DNA of 64,000 nt from Scatophagus argus (Eukaryota > Chordata > Actinopteri > Scatophagidae), in the NCBI RefSeq assembly GCF_020382885.2, contig NC_058508.1, forward strand, positions 9,213,917-9,277,916. The letters are read 5' to 3'. Of the stretch, positions 44,539-56,337 are shown in pieces (position 1 is the first letter of the stretch; each line of letters begins with the position of its first letter). The notes under the pieces are model-generated. The model ran no database searches. It worked only from the letters and a program-made list of their open reading frames with translations, and was not told the DNA's origin. Made by a program: the position numbers and the translations under genes.

Positions 44539-45867
44539 TAGTTGTTATGAGTTAAATGGCTCTTCCCGTCTGTGCAGTGTATTCTAAATGGAGATATGTA
44601 AAAGAAACTGTTTAATGCATTTTTACTGTCTGTTGCATTGAAGAGGAGTGAGTTATACATGTATAACCCATAAGAGTCAATCAATATCACTAACTTTAGA
44701 CAACATAGAACATTCTTAATTTACTTCTTTTTTTTTTTTGAATGTCAGGTCTTTGACGCATTTACAGCTTGGACACTTTTTGTTGCATCTTGTCATCACG
44801 ATTGATGACTGTTACATTGCTTGGTACTACTTTCTACACATTTGTTCTAAACTGAAGGTTTTATCAAATGGTTGTTAAACTATTTGGAATACAGATGTTT
44901 TATAGATCACTTACAAAGTAAAAATGAGAACAATGTTTCAGTTGTTATGGTGACAAAAAAGCTGCACAGCATCTAGTACAAAATTCATATATTAACAAGT
45001 TATTAACTTTAATAACTTGCACATTACTTGCTGAATTTTCTTTGAGGAGGATTAACACCAGCCAAAGATCTAATGCTTTTGATAATTAATAGATTTTAAC
45101 AGATCTGTAAAGCAGTAGCAAATGAGTTGCTAAAACATTAATAATAGGCTACCATCTCTGCTTTGGTGCACTTCCTTTTTTATATAACTGACAAACAGTT
45201 AAAAGAAATACATATCTCTATTCTGCGAAAACCATGTATCCACAGAACATACATTTTTATGAGCTAAGAAAAAATCCTCTGATTTCAGTTCTGTGATAAT
45301 ACTCTTCTCACATAATCCACTGGGTTTTTAACTAGTTTGTTTTGCCTAAGAAGTAGGAGAATTCCCTAAATTCAAGAACTCTTAATCCTAAAAGCTGCCG
45401 TTAAACGTTATCATTCTGTACATCAGTTATGTATCTTTGAGTCGAAGTCTGAAAGCACCTTTTGATTATGAATCTACCATCACTATGCAGTTCGAAGAGG
45501 GCCATAGATGAGCTTGGTCAATAAATTCCTAAAAGTGGGCGGCACATCATGTTCTGGGCATGGCGAGCTTACTGTGATCTGCACCGCCACAGCCCTACGA
45601 GAGTTTCTGACAAATCCTGAAGGACCATTGCAGACTTTAAGTGCTCCTCTGTGCTCATTATTGTGTGTTTAAGAGTGACCCAGCCTGCTTTCCACTGTTG
45701 TCCAAAGCATCAGGGAGCAGTCTGCAGCAAACATATATGTGATTTGAACAGCGGTTTGCTTGTTTCTCTCTGTAGTAAGAAACATGGCAAAAAATATGAT
45801 CACAATAAGTTTTCCATATTGACCTTTATTGATATTGGCTGCTGTCACATTTATTTCTGATGTGCAA

Positions 45868-46030
45868 TAGATAAGATAAGATAAAATAATCCTTTATTAG
45901 TCCCATAACTGGGAAATTACAGTGTTACAGCAGCAAACAAGATATAGAGGGTGCAAAGCATGCAAGGATAAGGAAAGGATGTGCATTCAAAAAGAAGGAA
46001 ACAAGTACCTGCAGCTGTACACAGTACAGA
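45868..46030 (-). repeat. Truncated LINE 3' end with (TTATC)n tail
   Basis: On the minus strand it reads CTGTAATTTCCCAGTTATGG, then GACTAATAAAGG, and then a TTATC-type tail. It is the same 3' architecture as the copies at 48637 and 57229. Confidence 0.6.
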
Positions 46031-48636
46031 AAAGAAAAAGACTATTTACACTAGAGTCCCTCAAGGGGACTCTAGGCTGTTAGTTCTATCTATATCAAGT
46101 AAAAAGTTTATTGTTATAGAGGTAAACACTGTAGAACGTGCAACTACTGCAGTATTTGAAGTGCTGGGATTTAGACCTTATGGGATCCACTGTCTTTGAA
46201 CAATGTGTTTTCCCCCTTTTCACTTTGTGTACAATGATACTGTTTGTGGACATAGTTATCCTGAAAATTCCCTTGAGAATCCCATTTTTCAGTGCCCACC
46301 TCCTCCTGTCTTCCTGTCTCCACTCTGAAACAATTTTAAGGAGGGAAAAAGATCAGATATGTGACTTAGGTTTGGTCTCCTCTTGTTGTTGTGTCTGAAG
46401 GTTGACAAGGATGCTGATTAACCACACTCATTCATCATTCACATTGATTTTTGACTTAGCTTTTCGTTTATAAATGCTTTAAAGTCATGAGCTGCTGATC
46501 GCTGCCCCCTGTGGTGGATATTGTCCAGAAGGCCTACCCATTAAATGCACAGGCTAACCTGTCAAATCTTTCTCAAAACTATGACAGTGCAGATGAACAT
46601 GGGGTTAAACACATTATCTTTTGTTCTTGCTGTTTTCAATATGAAAAGGTAAAACCTTGTGATAATATTATTTTGAATGTTCAATTTTTTTCTGAAGCGT
46701 AATTGTGTGATAAGGAAGTAATAAGCTGCACTGCACACAGAGTAGTTCATTCTTTGCCTTATGATTACAACCACCAGTCAAACAATAATGTCTATTTTAA
46801 TTAGTATGAAAAAGTTTAATGGAATTAGAAATTTAATTTACAGTTAACATCAGACTTAATTTAATTCATGCTAGTTAAAGAAAATTAGCATTTGGCCTTG
46901 CATGTTGTTCAGAATGAAAATAAACCTGTTAAATCCTCACAAGTCTTTTCAGTTCTGTATCTGGTGACTGACACGTATGAAACGGTGTGAACTGTGCATA
47001 CAAATGAAACCAGCATATAATTAACATAAAATAAACTGCTCGGAGATCAGCTTCTGCTGCTGTATACGTCACACTGTAAATATCTTCTCCTGCTGGTTTG
47101 TTTTGGGAGCTTATCAGTCCTTCACAAATGTTTCACATCCATATTGTCATTTCATAAATGTCATGGTTTTGCTGTTTCATTTTATTACAATCAGTACATT
47201 CTTATGGGAATGGCAGGTCCGCACCCATTCTCCTCTCTGAGCTTCTTCATCTAAGATAAAACGTATGAGAGAGATGAAAACAGCCAGTCATAAATATATA
47301 TCATAAAGGTGTGCTTGAAAAGACCTTCTTCATTGTAAACTTGGTATCATGAACACAAACCATGACCAGACAGTAAAACGTTCCAATGTTTGTGTGTGTG
47401 CAAGACAGATGCTTATGCAGGATTTCTCACCTTGCGGCTTGAGAAATTAAGTTTTAGTGCAGTGATCTGACCTCCGAAGCACAATTTACAGGCAGAATTC
47501 TGACTTAACAAAATATACCATCATCAACAAATGAGGCTGTCAGTTTGAGAAGTTCTCACTGTGTTTCAAAAAGTGCACCTGACTATCAGCTCTGTCCATG
47601 GAACATTATACTAATGGAAGTTCCTGGGGTAGGTATTTAGCTTACGTTTTCTTAAAGGAAGGACTGTAATGTGCGCTGTGTGATTCTCAATGCTTGAGAA
47701 AGTTAAAAGCTGCCTTTATATCAAGTGTTATGAGGCCAAGGCCAACGCTCTCAGAGTCGGCGTCTACACATTGTGCTACAAAACAACTGAGGTCATTCAG
47801 TCACATTTTGTTGTGACAAAATTTGTTGTAGCTATGCTGAAGTAGTAACGCTGACAGCCTGACACTTCAAGGAAGGACACTTCAAGGACACTTAGTTAAT
47901 TAGTTAACTTAATTAGTAGCCGTTAGCTGCAAAATACATTTTTTTAAGAGGTGGTATTTATATGAAGGCATTTACATCTGTCTCTCATCGTAAATATTCT
48001 GTAAAGTCTGGATAATGTGGTGGTTAACTAAACATGGTGCTTACACATTCGAAATTATGTCAATGACCAATGACCCACTTAGGAGTCCACTGAGACATTT
48101 TGATTTGTGAACTATATAAATAAAAGTCATCCACTGACGCTTATGCAACATTCTACCTCAGGGAATGTTGAGTGATAATCCCGTGGGGATTTAGAAAGAC
48201 TTACAGCATAAATATCTGACTGTTTTCTGTCTCAAAACACATTCTGCTCTGTGCGAGATAAGCACATCCTCTCATCTATTGTTTGGAAGGCCCTGGGTTT
48301 AAGTTGTGCCTTCTTCAAGGTGAACACATTCTTCAAGCACTGTAGACACTTCAGGCGCTCAGCAACCTTGGTGAAATTTGCATCAGCGTGACTAAAATAG
48401 AGATTTTTTTTCCTGTCTTATAATGTTTTTATTGTATGACATTTTTAAATTAATGTTAATATTTGCGATATTTGTGGTTTAATATCCTCATATCCAAGAA
48501 GATAAAATGCTTACAATACTACAAGAATCAAAGTATAAATACAGTAGAGTCACGGTCGACACATGGTTCATCTTTGAATGCTGCTGTTGTTGCAGTTAGT
48601 TACAGTAACAAAGTCTTTGATTTAAATAACTGTGAA

Positions 48637-48669
<33 letters not shown>

Positions 48670-48900
48670 CTTTATTGATCCCAGGCTGGGAAATTACAGT
48701 GCAGCAGCAGCAATACACACAATAAGCTACACAAAATGTTAAAAACAGCAATATAAAAAGTAGCAATGTATATATACAAGGCAATATAAAAAGTGTATAT
48801 ACAACAAATAAATAGTGTAATGTTGTGCAAAATAAAGTAGAATGTAAGGTGTATGTATGTAGGATATATAAATGAATGTAGGATAGTCATATCAGTAAAT
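48637..48900 (-). repeat. Truncated LINE 3' end with (TATC)n tail
   Basis: A (GATA)8 run at 48637-48669 is the tail. On the minus strand it follows AATTTCCCAGCCTGGGATCA and ATAAAGTC. The body, up to about 48900, has the GCAATATAAAAAGT-type low-complexity sequence usual for these fish non-LTR fragments. The 5' end is not sharp. Confidence 0.65.
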
Positions 48901-51900
48901 GTAATTTTTTTTTTAATTTTCTTAATGTCATTTTTCATTTCGGGGCTCTCACATCCTCTTTTTCAACCAATCACATGCTCCTGCCTTTAAAGTGAGCAAA
49001 CAATGTCAACATAAAACTGAAAAAACTGTTGCTATACTGTAAATAACCACAGACACAGAAACATGTAATTTTACTTATTAAGCTTGATAAAGCCGCAGTG
49101 CAGCATGGCAGCAGTGTAGCAGGTGGTCTCCACTGTTTGTACACAGAGCTGGTTGAGTTGAATCAACTATGACACCATCCTCTTCACCAGTCATTGAGTT
49201 CAACCATGCTGAGCTCTCACCTGATTTTCCAGTGTATGTCCTAGTATTAGTGGACTGCCAGCTGTAGACTGCAAACACACAGGGACACACTCCATCTCTA
49301 ACTTTACATACACACACACACACTGCACTCTGTCTCTGACATGGAAGTGTAAAAAGTGTCATGAATCTCATCGAGAAGGCGCCGTGGTTGCTTTCCGTGG
49401 GACACCTGACCTGAGGTTTTGTTTGACTGTGTAATGCAGCGAGATAATGGATAGTAATGTGACCAGTGATGTCCACCAATGGGATGACTGTAGACTCCAT
49501 GGACCCAGCACACCTGGTTTTTATCTGATGGTGTTACTCAGGGTGAAGCAGCAGTATAGTATTCCAGTACAGGATAAGTATGACAGTTGTTGATGTTTTA
49601 ATTCTATGCTTTGCTTTAGGGTCATTTTAAAAACAGGTCTGTGGTATTTTTTTACCATTGACTCGCTGTGTTGGCATTTCCACTTCTTTGCAACTGAAAG
49701 AGGCAAATTTATTATGCTGTCAACCATCTTTTCATTTTCACAGGATGGCATTTGGTTGTGACTGTCTGAAAACATCTGATCTCTGGCCTACATGCTCTCC
49801 TTGCATAGTAGGTTGATTGCAAGCGCTGAAGTGAGTACATGCAGCTTAATTATATCCATACTCAACAAGGAGCCAGAGATGAAATGAAATATGTAAGGTC
49901 AATGCTTGTCCCGGATCTTAAGTATTTGTTTTCAAATGTGCATTCATGCACATGTTGTACACTTGTTTTGCTCCAGTTACTTCTTGCAATGCACCAGTCC
50001 GTTGCAGCCAAATGTAGCCCATGATGTGCCCATGAAGTGTGTGATTAAAGTCTGAGCTTGAATAGCGTCACACCTGTTTGATCCCAGACATGGTTAGTAA
50101 TCTTACTCTTATTTGTCTTTTGTATTCTTGTGTGAAGACACAGATATGAAGTTTCACCCCAGCAGACCACAAAATGAATTAAAAATAAAATGATTTTCAG
50201 AGAGTAACGATTTGCATCCTCATCAGTTGTTACCGTGGCAACAGCTACATTTCCTTTCCTACACATGCCAAAAATATACAGTTTTTGTACTACAATCAAC
50301 ATGTGTTTGCAGCTACACTGTATACATACAAGTAGATATACTGTACAGTTACAATCACCATTACGCCAACATAATAAGACATTTATCAAAGCCAAACATG
50401 TGAAAGAAAACAGTATTAAAAAGTTTTTTTAAAAAATCAATCTAAAGATCCTAGAGCTGCATGTACCATAATCATATATGTTGCATCATATATGTTGAAT
50501 GAATGAACATATTTTTTAAACTTTTTAATGGACATAATTATGGAAACATAATGTAGATGTTGAAAAATAATACAGTGGTCAAGTGCCTCAAGACAAACAG
50601 TAGCCTTTTATTCGCACACTAATGATATGGTATTTCCCAAGGAAGCTAAATAAATTGACACATTTTGCTTTGTTGTTTCATGCCATCATTGCACGAGTCG
50701 TAGACTGTAACCATTACTGGACAAAGCCTTCTTATGTTGTTTATTGCAGCTCCTTCTTTACCTTTGTTGGTAGTGCAAGATGTTCCACAACACTTTGTGA
50801 GTGTGTCTACACTGAGTGTAATTACATAGAGTGTGTGCTGTTTGTGTTGATGGTGCTCAGTACACAGATGGAAGAATGCTGGGGGATCAGAATGAAGGGG
50901 GGGGGGGCTGAACAGTCAGATAAAATAATTGGAAGGTTATATAACTGTTCAGTGTGTGATGTTCGATTTTTTGATGACTCTCCTGCAGCAGAGCTCCACT
51001 TTTGCTATCAATTGAAAAAAAAAAGTAACCCTACTGATTAATGGTTACAATTCGTCTCCCCGCTTACACATCTGGACTGTTACTGTGACTTATAAAATGG
51101 TGTCTTTGATCACTGATAAATTTATTCTAGGTAGCAGTTGAAGTAAAATTGGAGATACATTAAAAGAACAGATCCATTAACAAGCATAAACAGGGTTTGA
51201 TGAAAAAGTTTTACCATGTCAAACATTTACATTACACCTTTTCACAATGAAGAGTGAAGAGTAAAAGACGCAATAAAGAACACACTCAACATGTCTGATG
51301 TGAAGATTGAAGACTTTAAATTACGGCCACATTTCACTAAATAACATGAAAATATGTATATAACAGTACATTAACATTTTTTAAGTACTTTGTCTGCACT
51401 TAACTTTACAGAGAAAAAAATATATTGAGAACATACAAAACACTAGACAGAAAAACAGCACCAAGAATACAAGCAGGACAAAACAAGAGGCTGCCTCTGA
51501 GTTTTAAGACAACGTAAATAATATCTCAAAAATGTTGCCACAGTAACATCTTGGGAGCAAGGTAAAATAATGTGAATTAATAGATAGAGCTATCTACCAC
51601 ACTGATCCAAAAACCCCTGATCCTCAAAACAAAAGACTTTTGTGTGTGGTTTCTGCAGACACAGTCTTTCCATTTGTCAGTGCACCAAGCATTGTGAGGT
51701 GCTAGACTTCCAGGTCAGGAGAATAAGTTTCTTAGCAACCACTGTTGCTAGGTGAAGTGCAACGTGCATGTCATATGGCATCTCAAAAGTCTCTGCAGAG
51801 CATCCAGAGATGGCCAGGCCCTGGTTGGGCTGAATGTCTCTGGAAGAGGCCTTTGGGAGCCACTTGAAAATTGCAATCAAAAAATAAAATCAAAAAAGAT

Positions 51901-52671
51901 GTGCTAATAAACCTTCAGCAGAAAAACCTTCAGGAGACACTGATGGGAAAATATAGTTCAGTTCAGTTCAGTTTTTGAGTAATGCACTCTGTCCATCACC
52001 TTGTGCTGGATTAACCTATAGCACAAGTTAATAGAAAAACAGTGGACCTGGGTTACAACCTCCTCCCAGAACTCTTCTCACTAAATGTATGCAAACTACT
52101 TAGTGTGAAACAAGTACTTATGGCTAGTGAAATATGATAAATACCTTCACGATGAGCAAGCAATTGGTGACAGTGGCAAGGAAAAGGGCAGAAACCTTGG
52201 AGCAGACCCTGGCTCAATGTGGACGGCCACCTGACTTGACCCGTTGGGTTGTGGAAGAGAGAGAGGGCAAAAGAGTGGGGGATGCATACTCAGAGATGGA
52301 TAACAACAGCCGTATCAATGACAGTATTGGAATGACAATGACAGTATTAATAACAATGATTTTGAAAATCATGTAGCTAGACAGGAGGAACTAAGAAAGA
52401 AACTGTAGGGAAATTACAAAAAGTACTGTAATCTCACACTATGACATACATGGTTTATACATCTTTTGCTGGCTATCTTGCAGCTAATATACTGTTAGTG
52501 CATTGACTGTTTGTGGCAAATAAATACAAAAGGTCCAGCAATTCAATTTGCACCCTCTGAACTCTCTTTAATGTCTCACAAATGGCAGTTTGTGTGTCAG
52601 ATGCCAATCCAATATTCATTTTATTGAATATAAGAAACAAATGCACCCCTGTTCCTTTACAGCAAATGTGA

Positions 52672-52676
<5 letters not shown>

Positions 52677-52752
<76 letters not shown>
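52677..52752. repeat. (TG)38 microsatellite
   Basis: 76 bases of uninterrupted TG, then GCATGCATG. The long CVCVCV and HTHTHT reading frames across it on the two strands are artefacts. Uninterrupted alternating purine-pyrimidine runs of this length can form Z-DNA and are highly polymorphic. Confidence 0.97.
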
Positions 52753-52753
<1 letters not shown>

Positions 52754-54033
52754 ATGCATGTATATGCTCTGTATCTGTGAAAGAGAACATAAAGAGGATG
52801 GAGGTAATACCTTCACCAAAGGATGTAGAGTACACTATTCTGAGAATCCACTTTGCACTCACGTGAATAAGGATAAGCTGTGAACTCAGGTCTGGGTTCA
52901 TCCAGTCCTGTGACCATTATCATGTCATCAAATCTTGCCTCTTTAACAGCTGGGGACAAGAGCACCACTGAGCTGCCTGAAATGTGCAAATAAATCTTGA
53001 AAGTGGCTAACAGGACAATGTGAGAGGTAAGATGTTTTACTGTAGAAAACTTTCTTTCTTCTTATTTTCCTTTTTCATCTCATTAGTACAGGAAGTCATC
53101 TTTCACATGATTCCAAATAATATCTAAATAAGTAAAAGTAAAAGTATTTGCTTCATTGTCTCAGTCAAACTCTGCATGGGTACCTCTAAACATATGGTGT
53201 TCGAGGAAGAGTCAGATTGCTCCTTGAATTAGAATGCCTTTGAGAGGTCTTTCAGATGGACAGTTTAATGCACCAAGAGAAGAAAAACAACAAATTAGAT
53301 AAAGGCCAACACATTGTCTTTATGGAGAGCTCCAGCAGCTTCATTTCACCATGGCAACATTGTTTCATCAAGATGGGAGGACATCAACTCCATCCTGTTG
53401 ATCTTTGCAAACCCAGAGGTTGAGGTACAGCAAAGCCTGGAAACATCTAGGAAATGCACTGTATATATATGATATTTCACAGTGGATAGGAATGAGTGCG
53501 AATGATACATGAGTTTTCACCAATAACCAGTTTGTGGGTGGCAAATGGCTCTTGTAGTTAACAGAATATTTCATTATTTCTGACACAAAATAATTTGTAT
53601 TACTGGAAAAGAGATGAGCGATTATTTGCATATAAATATCCCTCATCAGATAACAGTGAGTGGATATTAACTGTACCCACGAAGATAGGAATAATCTCTA
53701 TTTTATACACAAAACTTTCTGTTCATAACAGAATACTGTTTAACATTTTTGTAAGGACTGATATCATACTCATGTCTGTACAGTAAGTGTGAAGCCAGCA
53801 CCTACTTAGCTCCTGGCGTTAACTTCACGTTTACTGTGCTGAGTGGTATCCTCTCATAGAACAAGAAGAGGATCAATAATGATATTCTTAAAATACACAT
53901 AAACACTGGACCCAGACTCACGTTTATCTAAAAGACTGACTGTTTGCTTGACTACCTATTGATCTCCAACAGGTCTAATCAATTTTCTTGTTGCTCTACT
54001 AGAACAAATAAATCCAGTGTCCGTGTTCCTTCC

Positions 54034-54191
54034 TTAGTATCTAATCTGTGATGTGAATCTGCTCTCAAAGGGGTCTCTTGAGGTCATTTGCACCTTCACT
54101 GCCTCTCCTGCTCCAGTTCCTTGGAAGGTCCTGCATGGGGATGGATTTTGTTTGTCTTTCTGACTCATTGAGCGGCAGCACATTTTATATT
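54034..54191 (-). other. Possible cytoplasmic-tail exon of the Ig receptor
   Basis: After a T-rich acceptor (GTATTTATACGAG) the frame gives YKMCCRSMSQKDKQNPSPCR and on to a TAA, about 52 codons. A juxtamembrane Cys-Cys followed by basic and Ser-rich residues is what a receptor tail looks like. However, it needs an incoming phase of 1, and the visible donors at the end of the Ig gene's last exon are phase 0. A transmembrane exon would be missing between them, so the link is speculative. Confidence 0.22.
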
Positions 54192-56337
54192 CTCGTATAA
54201 ATACATATAATATCCACACATTCAATTTAATGCAGGAGACCAGTGGTTTTTACTTTCTTTTACTTGTCCTTGCTTGCATGGCTTACCCACTGTTGATATA
54301 TACTGTGATTTTATCTTCATGACTCATCTCCTGCTGGTGGCTGAATGTAAACAATGCACTGGATGGATACAGAGTTGAGGTTGCTCTGCCACTTCACTTC
54401 ATTGGGTTTTCTGAATTTGGATGCTAATGTCAGTTTCACAAAAGAAGAAATGCAATAACTATTTGAATAGCACAGAAAACACAACAGTCCATCCATTAGT
54501 GTTTATGTCTTGCCATCCACAGGAACAAAACCTGGTTGCAGTTTGAAAACAGGGTACAAAAGCACATTCAACAAGCTTTAACTCCTGTGGTCACCTTCAC
54601 TTGACCTTTATTAAAACCCAAACCAACAGAGAACACCAAACAAAAACACAGAACCAAATTTTAATTCCCTGGGGCTCGGAAATGTTTTAGAGGCCTGGTG
54701 ACTCACTGAGTGACACTTGCTGTAGTTTCCTTGAATGCTTGCATGCCTACAGACTGTAGCAACTTTGCAGTGAAGTGAAGTGAGGAATGTGTAGACATCT
54801 GAACTTGAATAACCAAACAAACTTTCCACAGACACGCTGTCATACTATACATGAGCAAACACGTGCAGTCAGGACAGCAGGTGTTTACCTGTTCTCAAGA
54901 GAAGCAGTGAAGGACACCATGTACAAATCCTACCAAAAGGACATGTAAGATTCGAATGTGGCGTAATAGAAGAAATGTTCACTCTTGTCCTGCTGAGACT
55001 TTCTTTGACATGCTGCTGCAAAGCTTTCTCACACAAAATACACTTCATTTCACAATATTATGTAGCATAATTACGTTCTAAAAAGTAAAATATGCAATAA
55101 TTTGAGTGAAAAGTATTGACATCATCAGTAGTTTAGAGTTCAGTAAAACTATGACCTGTGGTTGACAAACTGTCTTAAGAAAATCAATCTTTTTCCAGAC
55201 AAAATAAAAAGAAACAGTCAACTGAAACACAACTGGCAGGACTTTAGAGCATATTTTGCCTTGTAGGTCCCTGTTCTATTTATTTTGCTTCCTGTATTGT
55301 ATTAGGTAATTTCAGGTAATTTCTAAGACATTCACATAAATCACGTCTGCATTAAACATGTTTGTTTCTGTTGCCTAACTACTGCTTGGCAAATTTCCTC
55401 TCTTGATCATATATTTACATCCAGAATACTCAAAAGAGCTTTTTACAGCATTTACAACATGCAAAAGGTATTCTTGCGTGAGAGGACTGCCTCCCTCTGG
55501 CCATTGAGATGAAGTAAAGGTAAAAAAGTAATTCCCTGTTTAAAGTGAGTATAAAACAAGACCAGAAGACTGGCTATGAAATATAAATCTTTCTATATTT
55601 TGCATTAGCAAAGGAGCTATTTTCTACTGCCTGCTTTCTAGAAAAACTGTACACTGTTTAATCAGTCCTCTATGCTCTCAGAGTTCATAGTCATTAGCTA
55701 TAAATGATTTCAGTGAATCCATGAGCTTCTGTGGACACATTTTATGAAAAATGCTGTGCTGCCATTAAGTGCAAGTTTGTTTTAAAAGATCTGTGTTATG
55801 AGTGCCAAAATTCACTTTGAAATTTTTACTCAAACCGAACAATATAATAGCTGACTTTTTCCTTACCAGTTAAATATTTAGAAATCACTGAAATATTTGA
55901 GATTTTGGAAGCACAAAAACCTGCCAGCTCCCAGAGAGCACAGCTGGCTAGATAGGGTCTCAAATGCAAGAAATTAAAGATCACATTGAAAACAAAACTT
56001 GCCCACTCAGTGGAAACAAACAGTATGTATTAGGCTGGATAAATGATAAAGTCTAGTACACCTAATTCTAAACTTTTTCATGTTTGGCTCATTTTTATTT
56101 CTATTTTTACTTTTTTTGTCATGCGTCAACCTATCTTCTGCAAACACATGCTGATGTGAAAACCAGAACGTGTTTGGTTCCTGTTCTGTACCTGAAACCC
56201 AATCTGTTTTACTCATGTGCCAAAATGAGGGCCTTTAATGTCAATAGCTGGGGATTGTTTAGGGTTAAAACAGTCCATCAGCCAGGACCTGATCAGGCCA
56301 AATCGGGCTGCACCCAGATCAGGTACTGACAGTTCCT

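Larger units (their letters stand above)
39300..56300. other. Gene-poor interval
   Basis: Seventeen kilobases without a supportable gene. Frames are short and AT-rich, and mostly open through microsatellites. Listed repeats and fold-backs are the only recognisable content, apart from the weak frame at 44347 and a possible tail exon at 54034. Distal enhancers of the Ras-dva-like gene could lie here but cannot be read by eye. Confidence 0.5.

Noticed and set aside
46033-46080. ACTAGAGTCCCTCAAGGGGACTCTAG hairpin as a regulatory stem
   Set aside because: The palindrome is real (about 11-bp arms near 46050-46075) but lies at the edge of a LINE fragment in gene-poor DNA, so no function is claimed.
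49078-49500. 140-codon minus frame containing VCVCVC
   Set aside because: Contains a CA repeat in translation and has no recognisable domain.
50622-51041. 139-codon open frame on the plus strand
   Set aside because: No splice context, skewed Cys/Phe-rich composition typical of AT-rich non-coding DNA, crosses a G-run at 50898.
52134-52376. 80-codon frame with charged helix-like start
   Set aside because: The first half could be protein-like, but the rest (AATGACAATGACAGTA type) is low-complexity repeat sequence; no splice signals.
52473-52901. Long CVCVCV / HTHTHT open frames
   Set aside because: Produced by translating the (TG)n microsatellite; no coding signal.
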